From Kitagawia praeruptora (Eukaryota > Streptophyta > Magnoliopsida > Apiales > Apiaceae), in NCBI GenBank assembly GCA_037693485.1, contig CM075344.1:111361001-111425000 (forward strand): a DNA stretch of 64,000 bases. Direction: 5' to 3'. Position numbers and translations under genes: made by a program. Below, piece by piece: positions 43,854 through 55,250 of this stretch; the stretch's first letter is position 1; the number at the start of each line of letters is the position of its first letter. The notes beneath the pieces were generated by a model. That model did no database searches. It saw only the letters and a list, made by a program, of their open reading frames with translations, and was not told the origin of the DNA.

Positions 43854-44128
43854 CTCCCTTTATCCCTTTTTAGTTGATACATTTGGAAAAAAAAATTGTT
43901 CCTAAATAGTTGTCACATTCCGTGTTCCAATACATTTTTTTACCAATTTTTCCATATATATCCCTTTATTTCTAATACCAATGTTTGGCTTTATATTTAA
44001 TATACACACTCATAACTCATCATTTAATGTTAAGATTAAGGGCAAACATGGAAACAAATTATATAATTAAAGTTTTTTTAATATGTGTATTTTTTGCAAA
44101 TGTACCAACTAAAAAGGGACGAAAGGAG
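43854..44128. mobile_element. Stowaway-type MITE upstream of the NIMIN gene, 275 bp
   Basis: The ends CTCCCTTTATCCCTTTTTAG and, inverted, CTCCTTTCGTCCCTTTTTAG have three mismatches. TA flanks both sides (43852-43853 and 44129-44130). It lies about 275 bp upstream of the NIMIN-like start codon, within probable promoter space. Confidence 0.88.
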
Positions 44129-44170
44129 TAACTAACTATGGGACAAACAAAAAAGATTACAGTGAGGTCA

Positions 44171-44403
44171 GAGCGTACACGTCATTTCATTTCATACACA
44201 CAGAATTAGGTGCAACTTGTCCCACAGACCTTGACTAAATACACTACACGTCTACACTTACAGTTAAGTTGATTCTGTCTACGTAAGCTCATGACATAGC
44301 CAGGACGACGTGATCACAAGCCAAACACTTCTGAGTTTCTATAAATTGCCATTGTCACACCATCAACAAAAACACAAAAACAGCGTGACTTTAATATATA
44401 CCT
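44171..44403 (+). promoter_or_regulatory. promoter region of the NIMIN-like gene
   Basis: A TATA box CTATAAAT lies at 44339-44346, about 58 bp before the ATG. Upstream are a W-box TTGACT at 44231-44236 and a TGACG-type core (inverted, CGTCA at 44180-44184 within ACACGTCAT). Salicylic acid-induced genes of this family are typically controlled by TGA factors and WRKYs through such sites. Their function here is inferred. Confidence 0.5.
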
Positions 44404-44751
44404 ATGGAAGACGCTAAAAATGGTCCAGTCATTTCATTTACAGGTGAAGAAGAGAAATTGGAGGATGACAAGGAAGAAGAGAAGATTGACAAATTCATTT
44501 CTCTGATACGAAAATGTCGAGAAGCTCGCCAGCATCGGATGACGGAGCTTATTCATGAATTGCAGAAGAACAAGAAGCGGAAGTTGTTGGACTGCAACCA
44601 GGAACGTTCTAGTTGGGTTCCCACATTTGAAATTCAAGATTTTAATCATGTTCCTCACTTGTCTGGAGTTCTTTGTAGCATTGGTGGTCAAGTAGGTAGG
44701 AAAGAACCTGATGAAGAACATACTGGGGTTGATCTTAGACTTACCCTTTAG
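44404..44751 (+). CDS. NIMIN-type NPR1-interacting protein with EAR motif
   Basis: 115 residues, single exon, intact. The N-terminal half is acidic and then has EEEKIDKFISLIRKCREARQ (about residues 24-43), which resembles the NPR1-binding helix of NIMIN proteins. A short basic stretch KKRKLL follows at about 58-63, a possible nuclear localisation signal. The SWVPTFEIQDF motif (about 71-81) matches the conserved NIMIN W-x-P-x-F-x-x-x-D-F block. The C-terminus VDLRLTL is an LxLxL EAR repressor motif for TOPLESS binding. NIMIN proteins bind NPR1 in the nucleus and dampen salicylic acid-induced PR gene expression. Assignment to a NIMIN subgroup is not possible by eye. Confidence 0.85.
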   Translation: MEDAKNGPVISFTGEEEKLEDDKEEEKIDKFISLIRKCREARQHRMTELIHELQKNKKRKLLDCNQERSSWVPTFEIQDFNHVPHLSGVLCSIGGQVGRKEPDEEHTGVDLRLTL

Positions 44752-44791
44752 TTGCGGGTTTCTTCACTTTTGATCTTGTATTTTCACCCCA

Positions 44792-44797
44792 AATAAA
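44792..44797 (+). terminator. possible poly(A) signal of NIMIN-like gene
   Basis: AATAAA about 40 bp after the stop codon, in a T-rich context. Confidence 0.55.
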
Positions 44798-44954
44798 TTT
44801 GTTTGTCATCTGTGGTATTCGTGTTTAGGAGGAATTTGTTTGGGTATACACATAACCGGTCTTGAGATTTTGTCCTAATATTAATATTAATATTAATTTA
44901 AAATTGTTTTCATAGCTTTTTTTTAAGCAAGTTTACTAATAATATGCCAACAAA

Positions 44955-45025
44955 GGGCTGGTGCAGTGGTCGAGGTCTTGGTTTCTCTGAAAGAGAGGTC
45001 AAGAGTTCGACTCCTGGCGTGTGCG
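44955..45025 (+). mobile_element. tRNA-derived SINE-like head
   Basis: GGCTGGTGCAGTGGTCGAGG resembles a Pol III A box (TGGTGCAGTGG). GAGTTCGACTCC, about 50 bp later, resembles a B box (GGTTCGANTCC). The spacing fits a SINE head. The sequence between is not a tRNA cloverleaf that I can fold convincingly. The 3' end and any duplication are unclear because an LTR begins close by. Confidence 0.4.
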
Positions 45026-45045
45026 TGTGTTCAACTATGATATGG

Positions 45046-45697
45046 GTTAAAAATAAGACCTAAAGGCACATTTAATGTGACATTAATTAGATCCAATGTG
45101 GTCAAAACGTGGAGCCCACCAGATGGGCCCAAGCCCTATTTATGATATTAATTTCGTAATTAATATTAAGGGTAATAACCAGCTCAGCAATAAGAGTCAA
45201 ATAAGGATATTACTTCTGCTTGACTTAGCCTCCAAGGCACCTATTTCAACAAGGAAACTGATTCCTACAAGGAAGGAGTCTAGAACCTTTTTCAAGGTGG
45301 TGACTTGTCCACCAAGTCACCTAATTCTACCACGATTCAAATAAGGATATTACTTCTGCTTGACTTAGCCTCCAAGGCACATATTTCAATAAGGAAACTG
45401 ATTCCTACAAGGAAGGAATCTAGAACCTTTCCCAAGGCGGTTACTTGTCCACCAAGTCACCTAATTCTACCACGATTCTAGGGCTTCTCAGCCTATATAA
45501 AGGGTCTGACCACTCATTCTCAGAACTACGTTTTTGGCTTGATTCTTGATATTCATCAAGGTACGTAGGCATCTTGTGAAGGCAGATTCAGCCACGAACA
45601 CGAGAGTAGCCATTAAAGCACGAAGCTCACGGACCCTAGCATTAATTACATACAAATCCTAGCTGCAATTTAACGATCTAGTTTTTATTCCACAACA
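45046..45697 (+). repeat. 5' LTR (partial boundary) of Gypsy element A
   Basis: A region that ends CCACAACA next to a Gypsy PBS. TATA box CCTATATAAAGG lies at 45492-45503 and is followed by a leader of about 200 bp. The 3' LTR lies outside the window, so the left edge is estimated. A 140 bp tandem duplication lies in U3. Confidence 0.65.
45197..45478. repeat. 140 bp tandem duplication in the LTR of element A
   Basis: Two copies with period 140 starting CAAATAAGGATATTACTTCT at 45198 and 45338, with few mismatches. They sit just upstream of the TATA box, a position where LTR enhancer repeats are common. Confidence 0.88.
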
Positions 45698-45699
45698 TT

Positions 45700-45716
45700 T
45701 GGCGCCGTCTGTGGGA
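45700..45716 (+). promoter_or_regulatory. primer binding site of Gypsy element A
   Basis: TGGCGCCGTCTGTGGGA lies just after the LTR end, the usual PBS form of plant Gypsy elements. Confidence 0.85.
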
Positions 45717-45730
45717 AAAAGACATCAACC

Positions 45731-45965
45731 ATGGTAACTACACGAAGAACATCACCAAGCTCTACCGAGGCTTTGCCAATTAGCTCTGCTCCGCCCGTCA
45801 CTGAGCAAGTACCCCCAGCAACAGGGGCGATCACTCAAACTCAAGTTTCTCAGCCTCCAAGGACGAATCCCCATGCTGAGAGAACATTACCCATGGTCGT
45901 CCATCCAAGCCAAGAAACTAGCTCTTTTCAGATGGTGGTTTCTCGTCTGGTTGATCCCAATCGCC
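45731..45965 (+). pseudogene. Gypsy A gag, part 1
   Basis: Starts MVTTRRTSPSSTEALPISS shortly after the PBS. It is Pro/Thr/Ser-rich, as plant Gypsy gag N-termini often are. It is cut after DPNR by the solo LTR at 45966, and the frame resumes at 50692. The frame is uninterrupted up to the insertion. Confidence 0.8.
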
Positions 45966-46721
45966 TGTAACATCCCAAAATCCGGGGTACATATATGGGG
46001 CCACTAACCACAAACAATATTGTACATCTCTGAATATAAACAACATTTAATAATATAAACCCCTTAACCAAGATCGCACATACAGGTTATGGTATGAAAC
46101 AAACTATCAAATTATTATTACATTCCAGCCTCAGAATAAAATGTTATACAATTTTTGTGAATAAACAAGTTCACTGACTAACTAGATATCCAACCTCCAC
46201 AAATCCCAATCCACTATCCAACGAAATCCATAGACTCGAACGCCTTCTCTCGTTGCCGAAAGAGCAATACCAACTGACCATTAGATCTACTAATCTTCTC
46301 TATTAGCTGAAGAAAACAAACAAACAAGAGTGAGCCAACAATGCTCAGCAAGTGCAATAGTGATAACAATTTCAATAACGAGGACAATTCTGATAAGCAA
46401 AAGAGTTTCATCTCATTCTATGAAGGAATCAGTTATATCAACTTTTAGATTGCCACGAGGGCCAACAATTCACCATTAATAAGGTGCATTAGAGATTAGA
46501 ACTGATAAGAGTTCCGATATCAAAATATTATTAAAAACAGACTTCCAAGGAGTCAAGAACTGAACATCTCAATCTCAGAGTATAGATTAGATTTGGATTT
46601 TTTTTTTAAAAAAAATCAAGGTTAGGCTGCTGATCAGTCAGCACTAACCCCCGGACAAACGCACACAACAATGTCCTTGATTGGATCCATGGCACACATT
46701 GGCCTTAACTTCTGACCATTA

Positions 46722-46825
46722 ACTGGTCTCCCCGAAGGGACATCTGTTTACCATTAATACGGTCTCCCCGAAGGGACATCTGTTGACCATTAATATGGTC
46801 TCCCCGAAGGGACATCTGTTTAAAA
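46722..46825. repeat. 36 bp tandem repeat, three copies
   Basis: The unit is GGTCTCCCCGAAGGGACATC plus TGTTTACCATTAATAC, present three times. Each copy contains the short palindrome CCCCGAAGGGA. The region inside the solo LTR is otherwise unremarkable. Confidence 0.85.
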
Positions 46826-46949
46826 ATATTTCCAATTCTAAATCATCCACACTAGGTGTCGGAACAGTCGACAACCTTTGCCAACCAATAACTGGAAAAC
46901 TCACGTTCCAGAATAACGACTCATAATCCAAGAGTCAATGAAAGATTCA

Positions 46950-47095
46950 AGATCAACAAGTGTCGACAAGTTCGACACAATAATTGGGTAATAATTAAAG
47001 AATAACAACTCAAAAGGTATCGACAAGTTCGATACAACACAGGGGATAAACGAACCAAGATTCTCAACTGATATCAACAAGTTCGATACAAATAA
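46950..47095. repeat. dispersed short repeat ATCGACAAGTTCGATAC
   Basis: Three occurrences (about 46958, 47017 and 47073) of a TCGACAAGTTCGA-type near-palindrome with spacing of about 57-60 bp. Confidence 0.6.
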
Positions 47096-48469
47096 TTAGA
47101 TTTATAACATCAGCAACTTATCTAAAGAAAATTTCATTTGAGCAAGAATAAGGGTATGAATTGCAATAAGATTTTCAACAACTGAAATTCTAGACTAAAG
47201 CAAGGATATGGTCAAGTATTGGACATTTAATAAAACTTATACACAATGAAGAGTTTGAGTTTCCATAAGCGGATAAAATAACTTAGAACAAATATTTGTA
47301 AATCAGTTTCAATATGGAAAGGTTCAGATCCAATTGAAAGAAAACATTTTTCTAATTGGGGTCCATTGGTGAAAATATGCTAAAATCAAGAGTTCTACTA
47401 GCAAACTTTCATAAGAGTTTAAAATCTTGGGTTTCATTTATTTATGGAATTCTTAAACCATTTTGACGAAAATAGAAGAAATAACATTTCAGGGATAGGA
47501 TAGTGAGCGAGAAAGTTATTTGTAAAATTCTTTGCAAATCGGATATTTGAATTACGGGTAGGGAAGATAAACAGCATCACACTTATTTGAAAAGTATATG
47601 TGTCATATGCCATCCATACTTGACCAAATCATCACGTACTACAAATAAATTAAATTGCATCACTTGAATAATAAGTGAATAGCAAGAACACTTGCCTCGA
47701 TTTACGAAGTTCTCGATCCAACATGGATCCTCGACTCAATTTCACGTCAGTCTTTACTTCTTTATACGCTGGCCTCTAACTCGGCTCAACTTCCATCTTT
47801 CCTACTTCGTAACTTATCAATTTCCACGTCCATTCACCCATCGGCTTTGATACTCGTCATTCTGTTCGTCTGTCAGATTACCCGCGCACTGTCCTTGGCC
47901 AGGTTTCCTATTTGAACCTTTTCAAGGTCAAATACTATTTTAGTACTAATTCAAGCAAAACTTATCGTTTGCTCTATTCTACCCATGCGCGTCCTATAAC
48001 GCTTACATATACAATACATATAGACATATTCATACATATTCACATAATAGTCTTACTATAATCAACTAAGTCACATAAACACCTCACATAACCATTTCAA
48101 AACAACACAACCACTTAAAATTTAAAACCACGATATATTCTCTAAATAATCCACTGATACATATAGTTAAACCCTTAGTAATCATAACACACCTTCAAGC
48201 ATTGAAATTAAATAAGTTAAATATGTTTTAAATAGATTTGCAGGGGATTTTTAGAAAATTTCGGCATGTAGTATTCGTTTATCGGACTATGGGCACAGCC
48301 CCTCAATATCAATTATAAACAATTCAACCCTGTTTTTACAAAAATAAAGCTGCCTCAACTTGTAGCAACAACACATAAGGAAATTTACCCGCCCTGACAT
48401 GCGACACATAGCACATAAGGAAATTCTGCCTCGACATGCAGTAAACACATAATAATTTATATTAGCATT

Positions 48470-48665
48470 AACTACTACTTATGCTACATCAATAATCGTA
48501 TTACTCACGCATTTTAATGATACACGTGACAATCAATTATTGATATTCGTAAGCCCTAGGGAACAACCCCTAGCACTAACTATTACTTACGCTATATCAA
48601 TGATCGTATCACTTGAGCATATTAATTATACTGGTGACAATCAATCATTGATATTCGTAAGCCCG
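48470..48665. repeat. direct duplication of about 105 bp inside the solo LTR
   Basis: Two imperfect copies of a segment with CTACATCAATAATCGTAT, GACAATCAAT and ATTGATATTCGTAAGCCC, starting at about 48468 and 48575. Confidence 0.7.
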
Positions 48666-49695
48666 AGGAACTAGTTGAAGAGAATTACACAAGTACTTAA
48701 ATATTGACATTTAAGACTTGTGATCTCATTGCAACTCCTCGCAGATAAACACATAATAAAATGAATCTAACAATTAATCTTTGCTAAAAACCACATTTGA
48801 AAACTATACAACCCATAAATGAATTCATAATATTATATAAAAATTTAGAAATAACCTTTTTGTAATTGAACTATCCCGGGGTCACAACCCCCCAATTTCA
48901 ATCAAAACCAAATCAAGGCAAACCATACAGCCTCCAAGGCCAGTGGTACGCTTCAGAAATCACCACCTAATATTTACACAAATATACAGTTTAATCGACT
49001 ATACGATACTTAAACAAAATCATTTGGACCACACATACAACTCACCACCAAGAATTTGACAGGTATAGCATTTAACAGATAATATGACTCGACTACTACA
49101 TTTAGCACATATAAAACATTTACCATTAGCAAGGTCATATAAACTCCAACATTATACGATAAATAATAATCAATACTAACAATCATTTAGCCACTTATAT
49201 CTTCACCCCCACTAGCTTGACAAGTATGAAATTCAACAATACATCGACTTGACTTATAATATTTAGCACAAAGTAACTATAACTTAGCCAACTCAAATAA
49301 TTCTTAATATATTATATTCGGCAACAACAATTAGCAATTAATGATTAACAAATAACAATTGACAATCATCTAAACATATAATTGAACCCACAATTAATCT
49401 CAAAATTAATTAACCATTAATGAATACTAATTCAAACATATTTCGGGCTCACAATTAATCCCCCCAATCATAATTTACAAATATGCTTTCCGAATTAAAT
49501 AACGGGAATTAAACAATAATCTTGAAATTTTAAACTAATTAAATTACCACAATAATATCAAAATTTAAATCTACTTTAATTACAAGAATTCGCATAATTA
49601 ATCTAAAATGAGGAACTAAATAATTACATCGGAAAAATAACATAAATAAATTAAATAAAATTTTATACCTTTTCGATTCCAATTCCACAAAAATC

Positions 49696-49699
<4 letters not shown>

Positions 49700-49742
<43 letters not shown>
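49700..49742. repeat. (TC)n microsatellite
   Basis: An uninterrupted TC run of about 33 bp, extended by a degenerate tract. The long minus-strand ORFs here (Arg/Glu repeats, Gly-rich) are by-products of this and neighbouring GC-rich sequence. Confidence 0.9.
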
Positions 49743-50691
49743 CTCGCTGCACAGCAGCCACCACCACGCGGCAGCCACACAGCCTCTCCCCTTTTCCTTC
49801 TTCTTCCTTCCTCTTCTCCGCCCCTGCACAGACCCACGACCACCACCGCCGGCGACGGCCGCCAGCCACGGTGGCGTCGCCCCCTCCTGCTTCCAGCCGC
49901 ACAACACCCGCATATATACACATATACACACACGTATATACACACAACCACACTCTTCATCAACAATTAAAACCCCTAATTGAAATCCCCAACTCAATTA
50001 CACAACCCTAATTTCTCCCCTCTTTTCCCCCAATTCTCTTCTTCTCTCTCCCCGATATGTTTCTGCGTGTGTTTGTTTTATGAGTGTTATTGGGCTTGGC
50101 CCAATACACTTATAACTGCTAAATTACTCCGGCCCACTCAACATACCTCTTATCCGCTTTTTAAAACTACTACGTAAATTCATAAATCGAATTTAACTAA
50201 AATTTTCAGAAAATTAAAATTTTCACCTTTAAAATAAAGAATATAAAATTCGAGCGCGCACATATTTTTAAAATATTTTTCAGACCGAAAATGAATTAAA
50301 TATGAATTTTCCAAGTTTTGATCCTTTAAATACAATAAAACTCTTAAAATCATTTTAAAATACTCAAGCATTCAAATTAATCCACCCAACAATTTTAAAA
50401 ACTCAATAAATATATAAAGATAATTTTACAAAGGATTTCATGATTTTTAAGCCCTCCGATAATTTTATAAAATTTACAAAGGATAAAAAATACGTGATTT
50501 AAATGTACTTAAATCCTCAAAATTACAAATAAAAATATACTGACCTTCACGGCTCATACTAATCATCATATAGTTACACAAACATAACTTCACACATATT
50601 CCACTTTCCAACAATACTCACATAATAATATTCATAATTTATATAAAATAAATTATTCGAAATTCGAAATTTTCTAGGGCGTTATATCGCC

Positions 50692-51155
50692 CGTTACCAC
50701 CAGGGGTACAGATCCATACTACGGATCTCCCCATGAATATCAACCCGATGTATGGTCTGCCTAACTACCCTCTAATTACTCAAGGTCCTGGACCAAGTGG
50801 CCATGCTTTGCAGATCCGAGATCGAGAGTATGTTGACTACTCTGGCCCCTATACTGATGATTCATCGTCTGTTGATGATGATCGTGATGAAGCCCCGAGG
50901 AGGCGACGTGCTAGCAGAGAACCAAGAAGGAGAACACAAACTATCCATGATGGACCCCTTTTGACAGTTGCTGAGAGAATCAAGGCTCATGAGGCCGAGA
51001 TTTTAAGGATAAAGGAAGATATCGCGAGAGAACAAACTAGGTTGAATCAAACTCACCCTCCTCCAACCTCAGGACCGATTCCCATTATAGACTTAGAGAG
51101 GTCTTCAAGAAGGCATAAAAGGGTTGACGCCCCTACTGGAAGAACAACAAGGGTA
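50692..51155 (+). pseudogene. Gypsy A gag, part 2
   Basis: The gag frame continues directly after the TCGCC duplication, through MNINPMYGLPNY and an acidic/Arg-rich stretch (DDDRDEAPRRRRASREPRRR) to a coiled-coil-like segment (AERIKAHEAEILRIKEDIAR). At 51156 it is cut by the CACTA element. The frame resumes at 55474. Confidence 0.82.
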
Positions 51156-51663
51156 CACTACACCATAAACAGCCTACGGTAACACATAAAAAATGTTACA
51201 GCAGGTACATTATATGTTACCTTAGGCCCATAAAATAGCTAAGGTAACATTTTTCTGGTGATAGCTCTCAGCATGTTGCCTTAGGTGTCTAAGGTAACAT
51301 TTTTGATCCCTAAGGTAACATTCAGTTTTATGTTACCATAGCTTGCTATAGCAACAAAAGTGAGGTCTACGGCAACTTAATATATATGTTACCTTAGAGA
51401 CTAGATTTTTTTAAAAAAATAGTGGTGCCCACAGCAGGGACCACTATGGACCCCACTGCGGGCCCCACTATTTGAGCCACTTTTGTCGGCAACATTATTT
51501 GATCTAGTGTAACATTTTTTTTTGTTACATTAACTTTTATATAGCAACATTTCCATTAGCTAATGTAACATCTTTTCCATAAAAAAAATGAAAGAAACTA
51601 TACATACATATTATACATCCCAACTTAAATATCTTGTTCATTTCTACAAGTAATACACAAAGG

Positions 51664-52098
51664 TTAAAAAAAAACTAGAGAAACAGACAACCTAAAAGCT
51701 TTGTGCAAATGGATCCATAGAGCAGACCCATCTGCTTTGAGGTTCCATTTCAGAAAATGGAGGCAATGAAGAGTTATCAAAGTAGACATAATATTATCTT
51801 CAAAGCTTCTCCGAGGCCTTTGAAGCTGCATCCACAACTTATTCTTGGAGAGAACGTAAATCATTGGCAATGCATAAGAAATCTCTGGCCTCAATGCTAT
51901 TATCTTCTTATACATTTTTTGCCCAGTCACTGCAGTACCACATAAGAATATCTGGGTATCCGAGTTGTCTGGGGTCTCTTCCTCGATCCATAGAAGTGAC
52001 AATATAGAAAATGAAACTGGTACATTATTGCCATCAACAGTATAGTAATTAAAAACGCAATCTGGGATTATCTCACCCTCTTCTTCATAAGTTTCCAT
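51664..52098 (-). pseudogene. captured N-terminal piece of an EDM2-like chromatin regulator
   Basis: An open minus-strand stretch of 144 codons starts METYEEEGEIIPDCVFNYY and contains PVSFSILSLLW, YVLSKNKLWMQLQRPRRSFE and STLITLHCLHFLKWN. This pattern recalls the N-terminal region of ENHANCED DOWNY MILDEW 2 proteins, nuclear PHD-domain regulators of intronic heterochromatin and NLR genes. The PHD fingers and methyltransferase-like domain are absent. Recognition is by motif memory, so the family call is moderate. Confidence 0.55.
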
Positions 52099-52439
52099 TT
52101 AGTAATCACTGTCAATGCATTAATAAAACATCGAAAAACTTCAGTAAATGCAATGATTCCAAAGCAAAAACCATAATAACTATTGTAACTCTAATACTTG
52201 CCACATTATATGCTAAACCATGTACATCATCCATTCAGAAAAAAAGTCTTGTTCAAAGCTTTATGTAGTACAATTGTGAAATTTAAACATTTAGTCTCGC
52301 GCGATTTCATTGCATTTTAATTTACAAAGAGGTCAGTACTGTATACTATACTACACTACCAGAGAACATATTAAATTTAATTTTAAAAATCTCAAACTTC
52401 AAAAGCAGAGTTTATAACATAATTCATAACATAAACACA

Positions 52440-53060
52440 CACAAGGCCTTTCTTGTTTCAATTATTTGCAAACTTTAAGATGGTGTGTCAATTAAGGCTT
52501 GGATCTGTATCTTTTACAATCAATCTAGTTAATTTTTTAATCTCACCATCCCTGATAATGTTAGAATCTAAAGAGGGTGTGTGGATGTGTGGCTCTAGAA
52601 CATTAATATTTATTTGTAAAAGTAATAGCCAAAGAGGATAAAAATACATCGTAGATCTTCAAAGTTACGAGAACAACCAATCTATATGTCTGAATTCAAT
52701 GAAATTTTACATTTTTTGACTTACGTTAGTGTTTTATGATTTGCATCCATGTGGTCAGTAATATTCAGTCAAACATATACAAACACATATACATATAAAT
52801 TCTTTACATATATATAGAAAGAGAGAGACCTGATGGTTATCACCATAAGTGGTGCAATCAGTTGTAGTTTTATCAGCACTGCCCAATGAAGAGCATCTAC
52901 CCCAACTCTCTCTATTTGAGCTCGTATACAAGGAACATTCCTCATTTGACTTATCCTTTATTTCAAACTTTAAAGTTAAGAACGATTGAATTTGAGAAGG
53001 GGCCCTATGATGAGCAGGACAAATGTGAATACCACATGTAAGAATACACACAGTAATTGA
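52440..53060. other. interior of second CACTA, coding status unclear
   Basis: Contains a minus-strand stretch at about 52840-53020 with mixed coding-like composition (a Cys/Ser-rich segment with ESWGRCSSLGSADKTTTDCT). I cannot assign it, and it may belong to either captured gene. Confidence 0.3.
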
Positions 53061-53407
53061 CTATCATTAAAGCAAAATAGAAGCTAAAATTAAGTTTCAA
53101 TAGCTTTAATTGTTGGCTAAACTATATAAGAATTAGTTCCAGTTCAAAGAGTTGACCGTAAGTTTGCATAATAAAATATTATTTTGATTCACACAATATC
53201 ATCATAGATGATACTATAATGCTATAGTATACATAAGTAGAGACTGTTGATATTTTAAAAGCTCACCTGCAACTGTGATGGATTGTTTCCATTTAGTAAG
53301 ATATCTTCATTAAACCAGCAGCTCATGTGTTGACTATTCGCCAACCTTTCTTTTCTCAACTACACACCTGCAGTATACATGTCACATGAAATGAAGTATA
53401 CATGGTT

Positions 53408-53830
53408 TTACATCATTGATCCCAAGGAGCTTTTTATTAGCAAGAGCCACAACCTATACAAATAAGGTGAGTTAGTAGAGTTTTTGGCACATAACAAAGG
53501 TTCCTAAATTGTAAAAAAGTGAGAACCCTTATAGAAAAAGGCTTCATTTATCTCATAATAATCAACCTCAGAGGCCTGCAAACCAGCATTTGTAATAGCT
53601 TTTGGAATAGCTAGGGATGGAGAAGTAGTGAATGACTCCGGGGCCAATATAATTAGGGAAAAAAGTCATAGCACCAACTTACAAGTCACAGGAAACCAAC
53701 GAATGAATTCAAGTATTTTCAATACCTGGGCAGCATCAGCAAAGCCCCTGATCTTCGCAATCACTTGTAAGCCAAGTTTATGTGCCATCTCACCACTAGT
53801 CAACACTAATGCAGCTGCACAATCACTGTT
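53408..53830 (-). pseudogene. captured fragments of an acetoacetyl-CoA thiolase (AACT-type) gene
   Basis: Three minus-strand exon pieces in the correct order. About 53728-53830 reads CAAALVLTSGEMAHKLGLQV and ends KIRGFADAAQ at a GT donor. About 53536-53644 reads SLAIPKAITNAGLQASEVDY followed by YEINEAF. About 53408-53455 reads VALANKKLLGIND. These match the middle of cytosolic acetyl-CoA C-acetyltransferase, which makes acetoacetyl-CoA for the mevalonate pathway. The first and last catalytic Cys/His segments are missing. Introns are retained and one acceptor looks damaged, so this is a dead genomic copy. Confidence 0.75.
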
Positions 53831-53869
53831 CATAATAAAAACCAAATGTACAGCAACAAGATTTTCAGA

Positions 53870-55250
53870 GACGAGAAGCTGTTGGACTCGGATGCCACAA
53901 TTGTAATCAAGCATGTACATGAAACTCCACATGTCTCTAAATTAGATGCCAGATAGTGTACTAAAAGATTTAATGTGTATGAATTCTTAAGCAAAACCAC
54001 CTTCCCCTCCTCGGAAAAAATAGATAAACAAAAAACAAATCAGAAAATAAACAAATAAACAAGATAAAGTCATCAGAATCTCATTTTCATTATTATTTAG
54101 CTGCCTCGTAATTTGGTAGCATGGAACATTCATATTCTTCGTCTGGTTGAAAGGAGCGAAATGAGACATTAATACAACAAATTGTGGACTAATTTGTAGG
54201 CAAAAAGGTGCAAATGTGAAACCCAAATACACACGCATATGGACACAATTACACACACAAAAACCGGAATGACACACACCATTAATCCGTATGATCTTAT
54301 ATAACTCAATTTTAAAATTTTTATTCCCCACATTCCAAAAACAGATTCATCTAAATATGAAATCTAATATCTGTCAACTATAATTTTATTTTTTGTAACG
54401 AAATAGCCTAGAGGATACCTCGTGTTCTCAAGCCTTTAGTTGTGGCATATGTGTGGGAATCATGCTTGCCTGGAAATATGAAAAACAAATATAATCTAAC
54501 CAATAATACAACACCTCCTTCCATAGCCACATAACAGCTTTGAAAAACTTCTATAATTTCTTTATAAAAAAAAGAGAAACTAAACAATTGAAAACTAACA
54601 CAACAGGACAGATACATATAAACAAATGTATGCATACAAATAATCGAGGGAGAGAAAGGAGAGAAAGGGGAGAATACTTACAAATCGTAGCCCTAAATCC
54701 ACTTAATCGAAGCCCCAAATCGAAAGCCAAACTGGAGAAGGCCTGAAATTGAAAGTAAACAACAATTAGTTGAAGTTTAAGTGCAAAAATTAAATCAATT
54801 AAACTAAAAACAACCCCTAATCTGAAAAGCCCTAATTTGTAGCCTCAAACTATATTCAATTGAGCAGCATAATTTGTATAACGTACTAATTTAGAGAAGA
54901 TGGAGAGGGAAAGAGAGGTTTGAGCGAGAGAGAGAGAGAGAGAGAGTGGAATGAGAGTGAGAGAGAACGTATTTTGTTTAAAGGGTAAAGATTTCAGATA
55001 GGCGGGATAATTGGCCGCTAAACATTTCACTGGGAACCGTGCATCCTCTTTTTTCAGTTTTTATAATTATTTTTCTGTTTTTTTATTTTGTTTTTTATAA
55101 TATACATTTTGCATTTAATAAATAAAAAGAACCTAAAAAATAATAACAATCAAATATCTTGATATTAAAAAAAACTTCATTCGATTGGCAAACTCTTACT
55201 TTTAAAAAAAATATTATAAAGGTAAATGTGATTTTTAAATAATTAAACAA
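53870..55250. other. right part of second CACTA, no gene assigned
   Basis: AT-rich, with a (GA)n tract near 54926-54950 that could be the leader of a captured gene on the minus strand. Short ORFs have no recognisable motif. Confidence 0.4.

Larger units (their letters stand above)
45966..50686 (-). mobile_element. large solo LTR, 4.7 kb, inserted in Gypsy A gag
   Basis: Bounded by TGTAACATCCCAAAATCCGG and, at the far end, CTAGGGCGTTATA. A perfect 5 bp TCGCC duplication (45961-45965 and 50687-50691) flanks it, and the gag frame is restored across it. The tips are inverted-similar (TGTAACATCC against TATAACGCCC on the minus strand); LTRs starting TGTAAC(A/G)CCC are common in plant chromoviruses of the Tekay/Del type. 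No gag, pol or second LTR is visible, so a solo LTR is likeliest. Orientation is inferred from the TGTAAC-like tip and a pyrimidine tract. Confidence 0.78.

Noticed and set aside
49539..49997. Three overlapping minus-strand ORFs with Arg/Glu repeats and Gly-rich stretches
   Set aside because: They arise from a (TC)n microsatellite and neighbouring GC-rich DNA in a solo LTR. No domain is visible.
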